A stretch of 64,000 nt of DNA from Billgrantia gudaonensis (GCF_900100195.1 NZ_FNES01000009.1:62001-126000); one strand, 5' to 3'. Shown: positions 30,601 through 40,226, counted from the first letter of the stretch. The notes: a model not told the origin generated them from the letters alone. Program-made: numbers and translations.

Positions 30601-33168
30601 ATGGCGGCATTACCCCAGCAGGCACGCGCGGTCATCATCGGGCAGGGCGGCATCGTCGGCGCGTCGGTGGCCCACCACTTGATCGAGCAGGGCTGGGACG
30701 ACCTGGTCGGCCTCGACAAGTCGTCGATCCCCTCGGACATCGGCTCGACGTCCCACGCCTCCGACTTCTGCTACATGACCTCCCACGACAAGATGTCTTG
30801 CTACACCACCACCTACAGTCAGCGCTTCTACGAGCGCCTGGGCCACTACCAGAAGGTCGGCGGCCTAGAGGTGGCCCGCGTCGGCGATGCAGCCCGCCTC
30901 GCCGAGCTCGAGCGCAAAGTGGCCTCGGGCAAGGCCTTCGGCACCAACGTGCGCATGATCAGCGCCGCCGAGGCCGCCGAACGCTTCCCCCTGCTGGACC
31001 GCGACCTGATCCAGGCAGCCATGTGGGATCCCGATGCCGGCCTGGTCGTGCCGCGCTCTCAGCAGGTCGCTGGCGAGCTGGTGGAACGGGCCGTGGCCTC
31101 CGGAGCCCTGACGGTCTTCGCCGACACCCCGGCCCTGGACATCGACGTACGCAACGGACGCGTCCACGGCGTGGAGACCGCCAAGGGTTACATCTCCACC
31201 TCGGTGGTGATCGTCACTTCCGGCATCTGGGGACCGATTCCCGCCGCCATGGGCGGCGCCGCCCTACCCCTGATGCCCGTGGAGCATCCCCTGCTCTTCT
31301 TCGGTCCCTTCGACGCCTTCGCCGGCACCGGCCGGGAGATCGGCTACCCGCTGCTACGTGACCAGGGCAACTCCGCCTATCTGCGCGATACCGGCGATCC
31401 GGCGAGCACCGAGGGCGGCCAGCTCGAGTGGGGCTACTACGAGGCTCGCAATCCCCGTCTCGTCCCCCCTGGCGACATCCTCGAACGCCACCAGGCGCGG
31501 CTGTCACCCTCCATGCGCGACCTAGAGCTGGACCAGGTCACGGAAGCCTTCGAGCGGGCCATCGAGCTGACTCCCGTACTCGGCGAGCTCGGCTGGGACG
31601 AGAAGCACTCCTTCAACGGCCTGCTGTCGGTGACCAACGACGGCGGCTCGCTGGTCGGCGAGTCCCCCGAGACCCGCGGGCTGTGGTTCTGCGAGGCGGT
31701 ATGGGTCAAGGACGGACCGGGCATGGGCAAGGTGCTCGCCGACTGGCTGACCCGGGGCAAGCCGGAACTCGACCCACACGGCATCGACATCGCCCGCTTC
31801 TACCCGGTACAGAAGACGCCCGACTACGTGTACGGGCGCTGCGAGGAAATCGCCCGCAAGATCTACGATCCGCCCGTGCATCCCCGCGAGCCGTTCGAGA
31901 CCGGCCGCAACCTGCGCCGCAGCCCCTTCTGGCCGCGCGAAGTGGAACTCGGCGGCCACTTCATGGAGACCGCCGGCTGGGAGCGCGCCCACGGCTACGC
32001 GGCCAACGAGCCGCTGCTGGAGCGCTACGCCGGGCAGGTGCCCGAACGATCCAACGAGTGGGACGCCCGCCACTTCTGGCGCGTCTCCAACGCCGAACAC
32101 CTGGCGCTGTCCGACGACGTGGGCATGATCAACCTCTCCCACTTCGCCATCTACGACGTCACCGGACCCGACGCCGAGGCGCTGCTGGAGACCCTCTCGG
32201 TGGCCAAGGTCGGCGGCGACACCCCGGCCGGCAAGGGCGTCTACACCCACTTCCTGGACGAATGGGGCGGCGTGCACGCCGATCTCACCATCGTGCGCCT
32301 GGCCAGCGATGCATTCCGCGTCATCTGCGGCGGCGATACCGGCCATCGCGACCTCGTGTGGATGACGCGCATGGCCGAGGCCAAGGAACTCGAGCGCCTG
32401 CATGTCGAGGATCGTACCGACAGCCTGGCTACCCTGGGGGTATGGGGCCCCAACGCGCGGCGCACGCTGCAGGCCGTCGCCGACGCCCCCGAGACGCTCG
32501 ACGACGAGCGTTTTCCCTTCGCCACGGCGCGCGAGATTCGCCTGCACGGCCTGCCGGTGTGGGCCTTCCGCATCTCCTACGTGGGCGAACAGGGCTGGGA
32601 GCTCTACGTTCCCTTCAGCTACGGTCTCGCCCTGTGGGATCTGCTCTTCGATCAGGGCGTGACGCCGGTCGGCATCGAAACCTACGCCAACAGCCGCCGC
32701 CTGGAAAAGAGCCTGCGGCTGCAGAACGCCGACCTGCTCACCGAGTACAACCTCGTTGAGGCGGGCCTTGCCCGCCCCAAGGTCAAGGCCGCGGATTTCC
32801 ACGGCAAGGCGGCCTATCTCGCGCAGCGCGAACGCGACCGTCAGCCCGCCTATCTATGCACCCTGGTCATGGAAGAGCATCGCGACGCCTCGGGCACGCC
32901 ACGCTTCCCGGTCGGCCATGCCCCCATCCTCGACCCGGCCAGCGGCGACGTGCTGGTCGACAGCGAGGGGCGCCGCTCCTACGTGACCAGCATCGCCTAT
33001 GGCCCCTCGGTGGAGAAGGTCATCGCTCTGGGCTACCTGCCGGAGGAACATGCCCGGGAAGGCAATGGCCTGCTCATGGAGTACTTCGGCGAACACTACC
33101 CGCTGCGGGTGGCCGCCGTAGGCTATCGTCCGCTCTACGACCCCGAAAGCCTGCGCCCGCGCAGCTGA
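30601..33168 (+). CDS. Dimethylglycine/sarcosine dehydrogenase-like flavoprotein (DAO + GcvT fusion)
   Basis: The 855-residue protein joins an N-terminal FAD-binding D-amino-acid-oxidase domain (VIIGQGGIVGASVAHHLIEQG from about residue 12; GSTSHASDFCY after it) to a C-terminal GcvT folate domain (about 430-855, with THFLDEWGGVHADLT and SYVGEQGWELYVP). This is the layout of dimethylglycine dehydrogenase, which oxidises an N-methyl group and hands the formaldehyde unit to THF. AGGAGG six bases before ATG 30601 fixes the start. The GbdR-like gene ends 4 bases after it on the opposite strand. Exact substrate is not proven. Confidence 0.85.
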   Translation: MAALPQQARAVIIGQGGIVGASVAHHLIEQGWDDLVGLDKSSIPSDIGSTSHASDFCYMTSHDKMSCYTTTYSQRFYERLGHYQKVGGLEVARVGDAARLAELERKVASGKAFGTNVRMISAAEAAERFPLLDRDLIQAAMWDPDAGLVVPRSQQVAGELVERAVASGALTVFADTPALDIDVRNGRVHGVETAKGYISTSVVIVTSGIWGPIPAAMGGAALPLMPVEHPLLFFGPFDAFAGTGREIGYPLLRDQGNSAYLRDTGDPASTEGGQLEWGYYEARNPRLVPPGDILERHQARLSPSMRDLELDQVTEAFERAIELTPVLGELGWDEKHSFNGLLSVTNDGGSLVGESPETRGLWFCEAVWVKDGPGMGKVLADWLTRGKPELDPHGIDIARFYPVQKTPDYVYGRCEEIARKIYDPPVHPREPFETGRNLRRSPFWPREVELGGHFMETAGWERAHGYAANEPLLERYAGQVPERSNEWDARHFWRVSNAEHLALSDDVGMINLSHFAIYDVTGPDAEALLETLSVAKVGGDTPAGKGVYTHFLDEWGGVHADLTIVRLASDAFRVICGGDTGHRDLVWMTRMAEAKELERLHVEDRTDSLATLGVWGPNARRTLQAVADAPETLDDERFPFATAREIRLHGLPVWAFRISYVGEQGWELYVPFSYGLALWDLLFDQGVTPVGIETYANSRRLEKSLRLQNADLLTEYNLVEAGLARPKVKAADFHGKAAYLAQRERDRQPAYLCTLVMEEHRDASGTPRFPVGHAPILDPASGDVLVDSEGRRSYVTSIAYGPSVEKVIALGYLPEEHAREGNGLLMEYFGEHYPLRVAAVGYRPLYDPESLRPRS

Positions 33169-33171
33169 GTA

Positions 33172-34215
33172 TCACTGGGAATGATCGGCCTGAGAGTGCG
33201 TTAGCGGGGGGCTGGCGGCCTGGGCTGCTGCTTCGCGATCGCGGCGACGCTCGCGTTCGCGGCTCGGCGAATGACCGAAGCGGTCGCGATAGCTCTTGGT
33301 GAAGTGCGGCGGGGAGACGAAACCGCAGGCCATGGCCACGTCGGTGATCGGCATGTGCGTCTGGCGCAGCAGTTGACGAGCCCGCATCAGACGCAGGTCC
33401 ATGTAGTACTTCAGGGGCGGACAGTCGACGTAGCGCTGAAACAGCCGCTCCAGCTGACGCCGCGAGAGGTCGGCGTGGCTGGCCAGCTCGTCGAGGGTGA
33501 GCGGCTCCTGGAGGTTGGCTTCCATCAGCGTGGCCACCTCTTCCAGCTTGGGATGGCTATGGCCCAGGCGAACGCGCAGCGGATTGCGCTGACGATCGCC
33601 CACGCCACGAATGCGCTCGTGAATGAACTCTTCGGCGATCGCTTCGGCCAGCCCCAGCCCCTGCTGGCGGGCAATCAGGGTGAGCATCATGTCCAGCGGC
33701 GCAATGCCGCCCGAGCAGGTATAGCGATCGCGGTCGAGCACGAAGAGCTGCGAGCAGAAAGTCACCTGGGGAAACTGCAGCGCTTCGTGAAGGCTAGAAA
33801 TGTGCTCCCAGTGCAGGGTACAGCGATAGCCGTCGAGAAGCCCTGCCTGTGCCAACACGTACCCCCCGGTACACACCGCCCCCAGCGGCAGGCGTCGACC
33901 GGCCTGGCGTCGCAGCCACTGCAGGGTGTCGCGATCGCAATGGCTCTGCACCTCGATGCCGGCACACACCAGCACCAGGTCGAGGCGCGGTGACGAAGCC
34001 AGTCCTGCATCGACGCCGGCTGCCAGGTCGCTGCTGGCCTTGACCGGTTCGCCGTCACGGCTCAGCAGGTGCCAGCGATAGAGCCGCCGGTCGGTGAGAT
34101 GGTTGGCCATGCGCAGCGGCTCCAGCGCCGAAGAGAACGCCAGCTGAGAAAACCCCGGGATCAACAGGAACCCGACGTCATACTGGCCATCGCCCGGAAA
34201 CTCGTAGGGCTCCAT
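33172..34215 (-). CDS. gbdR: GbdR/GlxA-family AraC transcriptional regulator
   Basis: The 347-residue protein has an N-terminal DJ-1/PfpI-like GATase1 domain (about 12-200; the nucleophile-elbow position is Cys115 in GAVCTGGYV) and a C-terminal AraC double helix-turn-helix (about 235-330, with SRRQLERLFQRYV and MACGFVSPPHF). This is the architecture of GbdR, CdhR and SouR, activators of betaine, carnitine and sarcosine catabolism. AGGGAGG before ATG 34215 sets the start. It sits between the demethylase genes and fhs, which fits control of methyl-group catabolism; the inducer is inferred. Confidence 0.83.
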   Translation of the reverse strand: MEPYEFPGDGQYDVGFLLIPGFSQLAFSSALEPLRMANHLTDRRLYRWHLLSRDGEPVKASSDLAAGVDAGLASSPRLDLVLVCAGIEVQSHCDRDTLQWLRRQAGRRLPLGAVCTGGYVLAQAGLLDGYRCTLHWEHISSLHEALQFPQVTFCSQLFVLDRDRYTCSGGIAPLDMMLTLIARQQGLGLAEAIAEEFIHERIRGVGDRQRNPLRVRLGHSHPKLEEVATLMEANLQEPLTLDELASHADLSRRQLERLFQRYVDCPPLKYYMDLRLMRARQLLRQTHMPITDVAMACGFVSPPHFTKSYRDRFGHSPSRERERRRDREAAAQAASPPLTHSQADHSQ

Positions 34216-34422
34216 GCTCGCCTCCCTGGGCCGTTCGTCGTTCTCATTCAGCGACAACGAACATGGCCCCAAGTTGCACCGCCACGTCAACCGTCCCATC
34301 CCAGGGAGTTCGGTGTCGCTGCGACCAAGCCGGTTGACGCCTGCGCACAAACGCCAAGGGCACATGACGGAAATACTGAAACGAAGCGCACGCCTACCGC
34401 AACCGGCATCAGGAGACGCCCC

Positions 34423-36156
34423 ATGGCCCCCGAATCCCAGGCCCTGTCCGATGCGCCCCTCCCGGCACAGGACAACCTCAGCATTGCACGGCAGGCACGA
34501 CTATGGCCCATCGAGGAGATAGCCCATCGCCTGGGCGTGCCCGGCGACACCGTTGAACCCTACGGCCGTGGCGTAGCCAAGCTGGACCTGGCGGCGCTGA
34601 ACGCTCTGGAACGTCGCCCGCGCGGCCGCTACGTGGTGGTGTCGGCGATCACGCCCACGCCGCTCGGCGAAGGCAAGACCACCACCGCCATCGGTCTCGT
34701 CCAGGGACTGCAGCAGCTCGGCCATGGCGCAACGGTAGCCATCCGCCAACCCTCTCTCGGGCCGACCCTCGGGCTCAAGGGCGGCGCGGCAGGCGGCGGG
34801 CTCAGTCAGGTCGTACCCATGGAGCGCATCAACCTGCACCTCACTGGCGACATTCATGCCGTCACCGCAGCGCACAACTTGCTCGCCGCGATGATCGACA
34901 ACCATCTCCACCAGCGCCGAGGCGTCGCTCTCGACCCGCGCACGGTACGCTGGTTGCGCGTGCTGGATCTCAACGACCGCGCCTTGCGCCACATCGTCAC
35001 CGGCCTTGGCGGGCGCGGCGATGGCGTGACACGCCAGAGCGGCTTCGAGATCACCGCCGCCTCCGAGGTCATGGCGGTGCTCGCCCTGGCCGACTCCCTG
35101 GCGGACCTGCGCCGGCGTCTCGGCCGCATGGTGGTGGGTGAAACCCACGACGGCGAGCCAGTCACCGCCGACGACATCGGTGCGGCCGGCGCCATGACCG
35201 CGCTGCTCAAGGAGGCGATAAAGCCCAACCTGCTACAGACGCTCGAGCATGCCCCGGCGCTGATCCACGCCGGCCCCTTCGGCAACATCGCCCACGGCAA
35301 CTCGTCGATACTCGCCGACCGCTTCGGCATCCACGGCAGCGACTACCTGGTCACCGAAGCGGGCTTCGGCGCCGACATGGGGGCGGAGCGCTTCTTCAAC
35401 ATCAAATGCCGCAGTTCGGGACTCAAGCCCGACACTGCCGTCTTGGTCGTCACGGTGCGCGCCCTCAAGTATCACTCGGGGCGCCACGACGTCCGCCCCG
35501 GACAGCCCTTGCCGGCCGCCATGCAGACCGAAAGCCCACAGGACGTGCAGGCCGGCGCCAGCAACCTGATCAAGCAGATCGACAACATTCGCGCCCACGG
35601 CATCACCCCGGTAGTGGCCATCAATGCCTTCCCGACGGATCATCCCAGCGAACACGCCATCATCCGCGACATCGCTGCGGCAGCGGGCGTGCGCGCGGCC
35701 GTCTCGACTCACGTGCGAGATGGCGGCGCCGGCGCCGTAGAACTGGCCGACGCAGTCGCCGAGGCGGCCGATCAAGGTGGCGACTTCCGCTTCCTCTACC
35801 CCGATGCACTGCCGCTGGCCGACAAGATCGAACGCATCGCCACGCGGATCTACGGCGCCGACGGCATCGAGCTCGCGCCCCAGGCACGTCGGCAGCTCGA
35901 GGCGTTCCAGGCCCAGGGCCATGGCCACCTGCCGGTGTGCATCGCCAAGAGCCACCTGTCGCTCTCCGCCGACCCGGCGCTGCTGGGCGCGCCCAGCGGC
36001 TGGGTTCTGCCAGTGCGCGAGGTGCGCCTCTCCGCCGGGGCCGGCTTCGTCTACGCCCTGTGCGGCGACATTCGCACCATGCCGGGTCTCAGCGCGGAAC
36101 CCGCCGCCTCGCGCATCGACATCGACGACGACGGCGAGATCGTCGGGCTGTTCTGA
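34423..36156 (+). CDS. fhs: Formate-tetrahydrofolate ligase
   Basis: ATP-dependent synthesis of 10-formyl-THF from formate, or the reverse. The 577-residue protein has the P-loop-like TPTPLGEGKTTT (77-88), RQPSLGPTLGLKGGAAGGG and VTEAGFGADMGAE motifs. AGGAG at 34411-34415 precedes ATG 34423; the open frame upstream overlaps the regulator. Next to the demethylating enzymes it probably recovers C1 units released as formate or balances folate pools. It is divergent from the GbdR-like gene across 207 bases in which I see no confident promoter. Confidence 0.95.
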   Translation: MAPESQALSDAPLPAQDNLSIARQARLWPIEEIAHRLGVPGDTVEPYGRGVAKLDLAALNALERRPRGRYVVVSAITPTPLGEGKTTTAIGLVQGLQQLGHGATVAIRQPSLGPTLGLKGGAAGGGLSQVVPMERINLHLTGDIHAVTAAHNLLAAMIDNHLHQRRGVALDPRTVRWLRVLDLNDRALRHIVTGLGGRGDGVTRQSGFEITAASEVMAVLALADSLADLRRRLGRMVVGETHDGEPVTADDIGAAGAMTALLKEAIKPNLLQTLEHAPALIHAGPFGNIAHGNSSILADRFGIHGSDYLVTEAGFGADMGAERFFNIKCRSSGLKPDTAVLVVTVRALKYHSGRHDVRPGQPLPAAMQTESPQDVQAGASNLIKQIDNIRAHGITPVVAINAFPTDHPSEHAIIRDIAAAAGVRAAVSTHVRDGGAGAVELADAVAEAADQGGDFRFLYPDALPLADKIERIATRIYGADGIELAPQARRQLEAFQAQGHGHLPVCIAKSHLSLSADPALLGAPSGWVLPVREVRLSAGAGFVYALCGDIRTMPGLSAEPAASRIDIDDDGEIVGLF

Positions 36157-36170
36157 ATGCATCAAGCCCT

Positions 36171-36311
36171 GGAAGTGCTGATTGGCGTCACGAGCGATGA
36201 GAGGCTGACCGTCGCCGGAACGGAAGCACCGGAGTTTACACGGCAGTCAATGAGGATTCTGAGTACCGCCGGCGGTCAGGATATCGAGCGCAGTAGGCAA
36301 TCAGTACTTCC
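36171..36311. repeat. Intergenic element with terminal inverted repeats, copy B (fhs-puuB)
   Basis: A 141-base unit bounded by GGAAGTGCTGATTG (36171-36184) and CAATCAGTACTTCC (36298-36311), complementary at 13 of 14 positions. Its right end touches the TAG stop of puuB. It shares CCGGAG, TGAGGATT, GAG-n-ACCGC and GCGCAG in the same order with copy A (18533-18677). The inner hairpin TTTAC/GTCAA replaces CCTAT/ATAGG, so the stem is largely kept while the sequence changes. Confidence 0.7.
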
Positions 36312-37603
36312 TAGATGCCGAGGCGATCGCGGGCCTGGTAGTACCAGGCCCCCAGCGCCGACAGGGGCACGCGCAGCAACCGCCCGCCAGGAAACGGCAG
36401 GTGGGGCAGCCCGGCGAAGGCATCGAAGCGCTCGCTGCGACCCTCGATCACCTCGGCGATCAACTTGCCGGCCAGGTGCGTGCAGGTCACGCCGTGGCCG
36501 GAATAGCCCTGGGCATAGTAGACGTTGCCGTTGATCACACCGAACTGCGGCAGGCGGTTGAGCGTCATCAGGAAGGTGCCGCTCCAGGCGTACTCGACCC
36601 CGACGTCGGCCAGTGACGGAAAGGTCTCGAGCATCTTGGGCCGAATGAGACTTTCGATATCGCGGGGATCGTCGCCACCGTAATTGACTCCGCCTCCGTA
36701 GAGTAGGCGGTGGTCGCGGGTCAGCCGATAGTAGTCCAGCAGGTAGTTGCAGTCTTCCACCGCCAGACCATTGGGAATCAGAGCACGGGCACGCGCTTCG
36801 CCGAGCGGCTCGGTGGCGATGATCTGAGTGCCGCAGGGCATCGATCGACCCTCGATCTCGGGTAGCACTCCCTTGAGATAGGCATTGCCGGCCATCACCA
36901 CCCGCTCGGCCTTGATCCGACCGGACGGCGTACGCACGACCACCGGTTCGCCATGATCGATGCCGGTCACGGATGACCGTTCGTAAATGCGACCGCCCAG
37001 CGACTCCAACGCCGCGGCCTGGCCCAGCACCAGGTTGAGCGGATGCAGATGGCCGCCGCCATGGTCGACGAGGGCACCGCTGTAGCGGTCGGACTCGACC
37101 TCGCGCTTGACGGCCGTACCCTCCAGCAGTTCCAGCTCGGTGTAGCCGTAGCGCTCCCACAGCGCCTTGTGCGCGCGTAGTCCGTCCAGTTGCTTGGCAT
37201 TGCAGGCAGCGAATAGATTGCCGTCACGCAGATCGCAATCGATGGCATAGCGCTCGACGCGCTCGCGGATGATGCGGTTGCCCTCGAAGGCCATGTCCCC
37301 CAAGGCGCGGGCGGTCTCGGCACCGTACCTGGCTTCGATCACATCCAGATCGCGACTGTAGCTGTTGACGATCTGGCCACCGTTGCGCCCCGAGGCGCCG
37401 TAGCCCACGCGCGCCGCTTCGAGCACCGCTACAGAGTGGCCCCGCTCGGCAAGATGCAGCGCCGCCGACATCCCGGTGAACCCGGCTCCGACCACGCAGA
37501 CGTCGCAGTCGACTTCTCCTGTCAGGGCGGGCCGTTCCGGAGTGGGATTGGCGGTGGCTGCATACCAGGATGCCACGTGTTCGCTGGACGACGCTGCCGT
37601 CAT
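36311..37603 (-). CDS. puuB: PuuB-like FAD-dependent oxidoreductase (copy 1)
   Basis: Flavin amine oxidase of the DAO family, 430 residues. The dinucleotide-binding motif VVGAGFTGMSAALHLAERG begins near residue 36, followed by YGASGRNGGQI and the C-terminal QGYSGHGVTCTHLAGK. PuuB oxidises gamma-glutamylputrescine to the aldehyde, and this gene follows puuA by 94 bases on the same strand, with GAGGAAGG before its ATG. It is the last gene of the polyamine operon; the paralogue at 43102-44415 heads it. Confidence 0.86.
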   Translation of the reverse strand: MTAASSSEHVASWYAATANPTPERPALTGEVDCDVCVVGAGFTGMSAALHLAERGHSVAVLEAARVGYGASGRNGGQIVNSYSRDLDVIEARYGAETARALGDMAFEGNRIIRERVERYAIDCDLRDGNLFAACNAKQLDGLRAHKALWERYGYTELELLEGTAVKREVESDRYSGALVDHGGGHLHPLNLVLGQAAALESLGGRIYERSSVTGIDHGEPVVVRTPSGRIKAERVVMAGNAYLKGVLPEIEGRSMPCGTQIIATEPLGEARARALIPNGLAVEDCNYLLDYYRLTRDHRLLYGGGVNYGGDDPRDIESLIRPKMLETFPSLADVGVEYAWSGTFLMTLNRLPQFGVINGNVYYAQGYSGHGVTCTHLAGKLIAEVIEGRSERFDAFAGLPHLPFPGGRLLRVPLSALGAWYYQARDRLGI

Positions 37604-37697
37604 ATCGCCTTCCTCGGTTGCATGAATATCCGCCCGGTGGAGCCCCGATGCGGTGCCGTCGACCGGCTTTCAGACCACAGAATCATGGCCGGCACTC

Positions 37698-39065
37698 TCA
37701 GACCCGCAGCAGCAGGTGCTCGCGCTCCCAGGAACTGATCACCTGGAAATACGCCTTGTGCTCGGCTCGCTTGACCGCCAGATAGCTGTTAACGAAACGC
37801 TCGCCCAGCACATCGGCCAATGCCTGGCAGTCGCGCAAAGCATCCAGTGCCGGGCCGACGTCATCGGGCAGCTTGTTGCCGCCGGACCACGCCGATCCCA
37901 GCATGGGAGGGCGCGGCTCGAGCTGGCCGAGCATGCCCAGATAGCCGCACGCCAGGGAGGCGGCAATGGCCAGGTAGGGGTTGGCGTCGGCACCGGCCAG
38001 ACGGTTCTCGATGCGCGTGGCGGCCGGTGGCGAGACGGGTACCCGCAGGCCGACGGTGCGGTTGTCGAGCCCCCATTCGACGTTGATCGGCGCCGAACCG
38101 CTGGTTTCGCCGCGCATCAGGCGTCGGTAGGAATTGACATTGGGCGCCAGCAGCGGCATCGCCGCCGGCAGATAGCGCTGCAAACCTCCGAGGTAATGAT
38201 GGAAAAGCGGGCTGGGCTGATCGCCCTCGCCGGCGAAGAGATTGTTACCCGCTTTCAGGTCCACGAGGCTCTGATGAATGTGCAGGGAGCTGCCCGGCTC
38301 GCCCGCCATCGGCTTGGCCATGAAGGTGGCATACATGCCGTGACGCAGCGCCGTTTCGCGCAGGGTACGCTTGAACATCACCACCTGGTCGGCCAGCTGC
38401 AGGGGATCGCCGTGCTGGAAGTTGACCTCCATCTGTCCGGCTCCCTCTTCGTGGATCAGGGTATCGAGATCGAGATCCATGGCCTCGCAGTAGTCGTACA
38501 TCTCCTCGAACAGCGGATCGAATTCGTTGACCGCATCGATGGAGAAGGACTGACGGCTGCTTTCCTGGCGCCCGGTGCGACCGATGGGCGGTTCCAGCGG
38601 GTAGTCGGAATCGGTATTGGTCTTGACCAGATAGAACTCCACCTCGGGGGCGACGACCGGCTTCCAGCCACGCGCGGCATAGATCTCCAGTACCCGCTTG
38701 AGAACGTGGCGTGGCGCCAGTTCCACCGGTTCGCCGGTGAGGTAGTGACAATCGTGAATGATCTGAGCCGTTGGATCGTCAGCCCAGGGTACGAGATAGA
38801 TGGCATCGAGATCGGGCACCAGCTCCATGTCCCGCTCGGCGGGATTCCAGAAGCGGATGTCCTCGTCGTCCGGATAGCCGCCGGTGACGGTCTGGATGAA
38901 GATCGAATCGGGCAGTCGTGGCCGCCCCCCGTTCAGATACTTGCCGGCGGGCATGATCTTGCCCTTGAGTATTCCGGTCAGGTCGCTGACCAGGCATTCG
39001 ACCTCGGTGATGCCGTGTGCCTGAAACCAGTCGTTGAGAACCGGCCTGTCCTGTGAGTCACTCAT
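37698..39065 (-). CDS. puuA: Gamma-glutamylpolyamine synthetase (PuuA-like, copy 1)
   Basis: Glutamine-synthetase-fold ligase of 455 residues with PEVEFYLVK, SSLHIHQSL, NVNSYRRL and WGLDNRTVGLRVP as the metal, ammonium-site and nucleotide-binding regions. PuuA ligates glutamate to putrescine as the first catabolic step. The start is ATG 39065; it follows the potF gene and a strong intercistronic hairpin and precedes puuB. Linkage to a polyamine ABC transporter supports the function; exact polyamine range is unknown. Confidence 0.88.
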   Translation of the reverse strand: MSDSQDRPVLNDWFQAHGITEVECLVSDLTGILKGKIMPAGKYLNGGRPRLPDSIFIQTVTGGYPDDEDIRFWNPAERDMELVPDLDAIYLVPWADDPTAQIIHDCHYLTGEPVELAPRHVLKRVLEIYAARGWKPVVAPEVEFYLVKTNTDSDYPLEPPIGRTGRQESSRQSFSIDAVNEFDPLFEEMYDYCEAMDLDLDTLIHEEGAGQMEVNFQHGDPLQLADQVVMFKRTLRETALRHGMYATFMAKPMAGEPGSSLHIHQSLVDLKAGNNLFAGEGDQPSPLFHHYLGGLQRYLPAAMPLLAPNVNSYRRLMRGETSGSAPINVEWGLDNRTVGLRVPVSPPAATRIENRLAGADANPYLAIAASLACGYLGMLGQLEPRPPMLGSAWSGGNKLPDDVGPALDALRDCQALADVLGERFVNSYLAVKRAEHKAYFQVISSWEREHLLLRV

Positions 39066-39087
39066 GGAGTTGTCCTTGCGGAAATTG

Positions 39088-39117
39088 GCGAGCTCCCGGC
39101 CTCGGCCGGGAGCTCGC
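39088..39117 (-). terminator. Intercistronic hairpin after potF
   Basis: Arms at 39088-39101 and 39104-39117 form a perfect 14-base-pair stem (GCGAGCTCCCGGCC) with a two-base loop, starting 4 bases after the potF stop. No T-run follows on the minus strand, so it is better seen as a 3'-end stabiliser or partial terminator that raises potF over puuA. Confidence 0.55.
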
Positions 39118-39121
39118 TCGT

Positions 39122-40186
39122 TCAGCGAGACTGGACCTCCGACCACAGCTGCTGGAAGGTCTGCAGCGCCTCGCCCTGAAGGCTGGGCGTGAAACGCAGC
39201 CGCTGCATGTCAGCGTCGCTGGGCTGCACCGGCGGCTGGGTGAGCACGTCATCGAGGTAAGGCTCTGCCGCGGCATTGGGGCTGGCGTAATAGTTGTAGT
39301 TGGAAAGCCGAGCGCCGACTTGCGCATCGAGGATGAAGTCGATGAACTTGTGCGCCATGTCGGGATTGGGCGCCTCGGATGGGATCAACATGGCATCCAC
39401 CCACATCTCGGCGCCTTCATCGGGAATCATGAAGTCCAGCGACTCGAAGGTCTCCGGATCCTCGTCCTTGAAGAACAGGTAGTCGCCGTTGTAGCTCATG
39501 CCCACATGCGTCACGCCACGGGCCAGCTGCTGCAGCGCCGGGGTGCCATCGGTGAAGCCGCTGAAGGTGTCCCGGCCCTTGGTGTCGATGATCAACCGAG
39601 CGGCCTCCTTCCAGGCCTCTGGATCGGTACAGTCGTAGCCGTGGCCAAGATAGGCGCAGGCGGCCCCCATGCTCACCTGGCCGTCGCCCATCAGCGCGAA
39701 GGGATGCTCCGGGTTGACCTCGGGATCGAACATCAACGACCAGCTCTTGGGGGCATCGGGAAAGGTCTCGGTGTTGTAGACCATGGCCGTGGTACCCCAC
39801 TGGTAAGGGGCGGAGTATTCGGCATCCGGATCGTAGCTCGGGTCGCGGAACTGCTCCATGACGTTGTCGAGATTCTCGAGCTTCGACTTGTCGAGCTTTT
39901 GCACCAGGCCGGTCTCGATCAGCCGCGGCACGTAGTAGTTGGACGGCACGATGATGTCGTACTGCGATACCCCGCCGGCATTGAGCTTGGCGAACATCTC
40001 GGGCAGCGAGTTGAAATAGTTCTGCACCACCTCGACGTCGTATTGCGCTTCGAAGTCCTCGATGATCTCGGGATCCATGTATTCGGTCCAGTTGAACAGG
40101 TAGAGCTTGTTCTCCTGAGCGTGAACGCTGCCGGCGAGCAGAAGCCCACCGAGGGACAGGGCCAGGGTCGTCTTGTGCATTGTCAT
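39122..40186 (-). CDS. potF: Polyamine ABC transporter substrate-binding protein
   Basis: Periplasmic binding protein of the PotD/PotF/SpuD family, 354 residues. The signal peptide ends near residue 23 (SVHA-QEN), and the mature protein starts with the family-typical KLYLFNWTEYMDPEII. SNYYVPRLIETG and the C-terminal NYNYYASPNAAA also match. A putrescine/spermidine ligand is expected from the family and from puuA/puuB downstream. Confidence 0.92.
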   Translation of the reverse strand: MTMHKTTLALSLGGLLLAGSVHAQENKLYLFNWTEYMDPEIIEDFEAQYDVEVVQNYFNSLPEMFAKLNAGGVSQYDIIVPSNYYVPRLIETGLVQKLDKSKLENLDNVMEQFRDPSYDPDAEYSAPYQWGTTAMVYNTETFPDAPKSWSLMFDPEVNPEHPFALMGDGQVSMGAACAYLGHGYDCTDPEAWKEAARLIIDTKGRDTFSGFTDGTPALQQLARGVTHVGMSYNGDYLFFKDEDPETFESLDFMIPDEGAEMWVDAMLIPSEAPNPDMAHKFIDFILDAQVGARLSNYNYYASPNAAAEPYLDDVLTQPPVQPSDADMQRLRFTPSLQGEALQTFQQLWSEVQSR

Positions 40187-40226
40187 GATGCTCTCCTCGT
40201 TTCCCCTTGGGTCGTTGAATGCCGGC

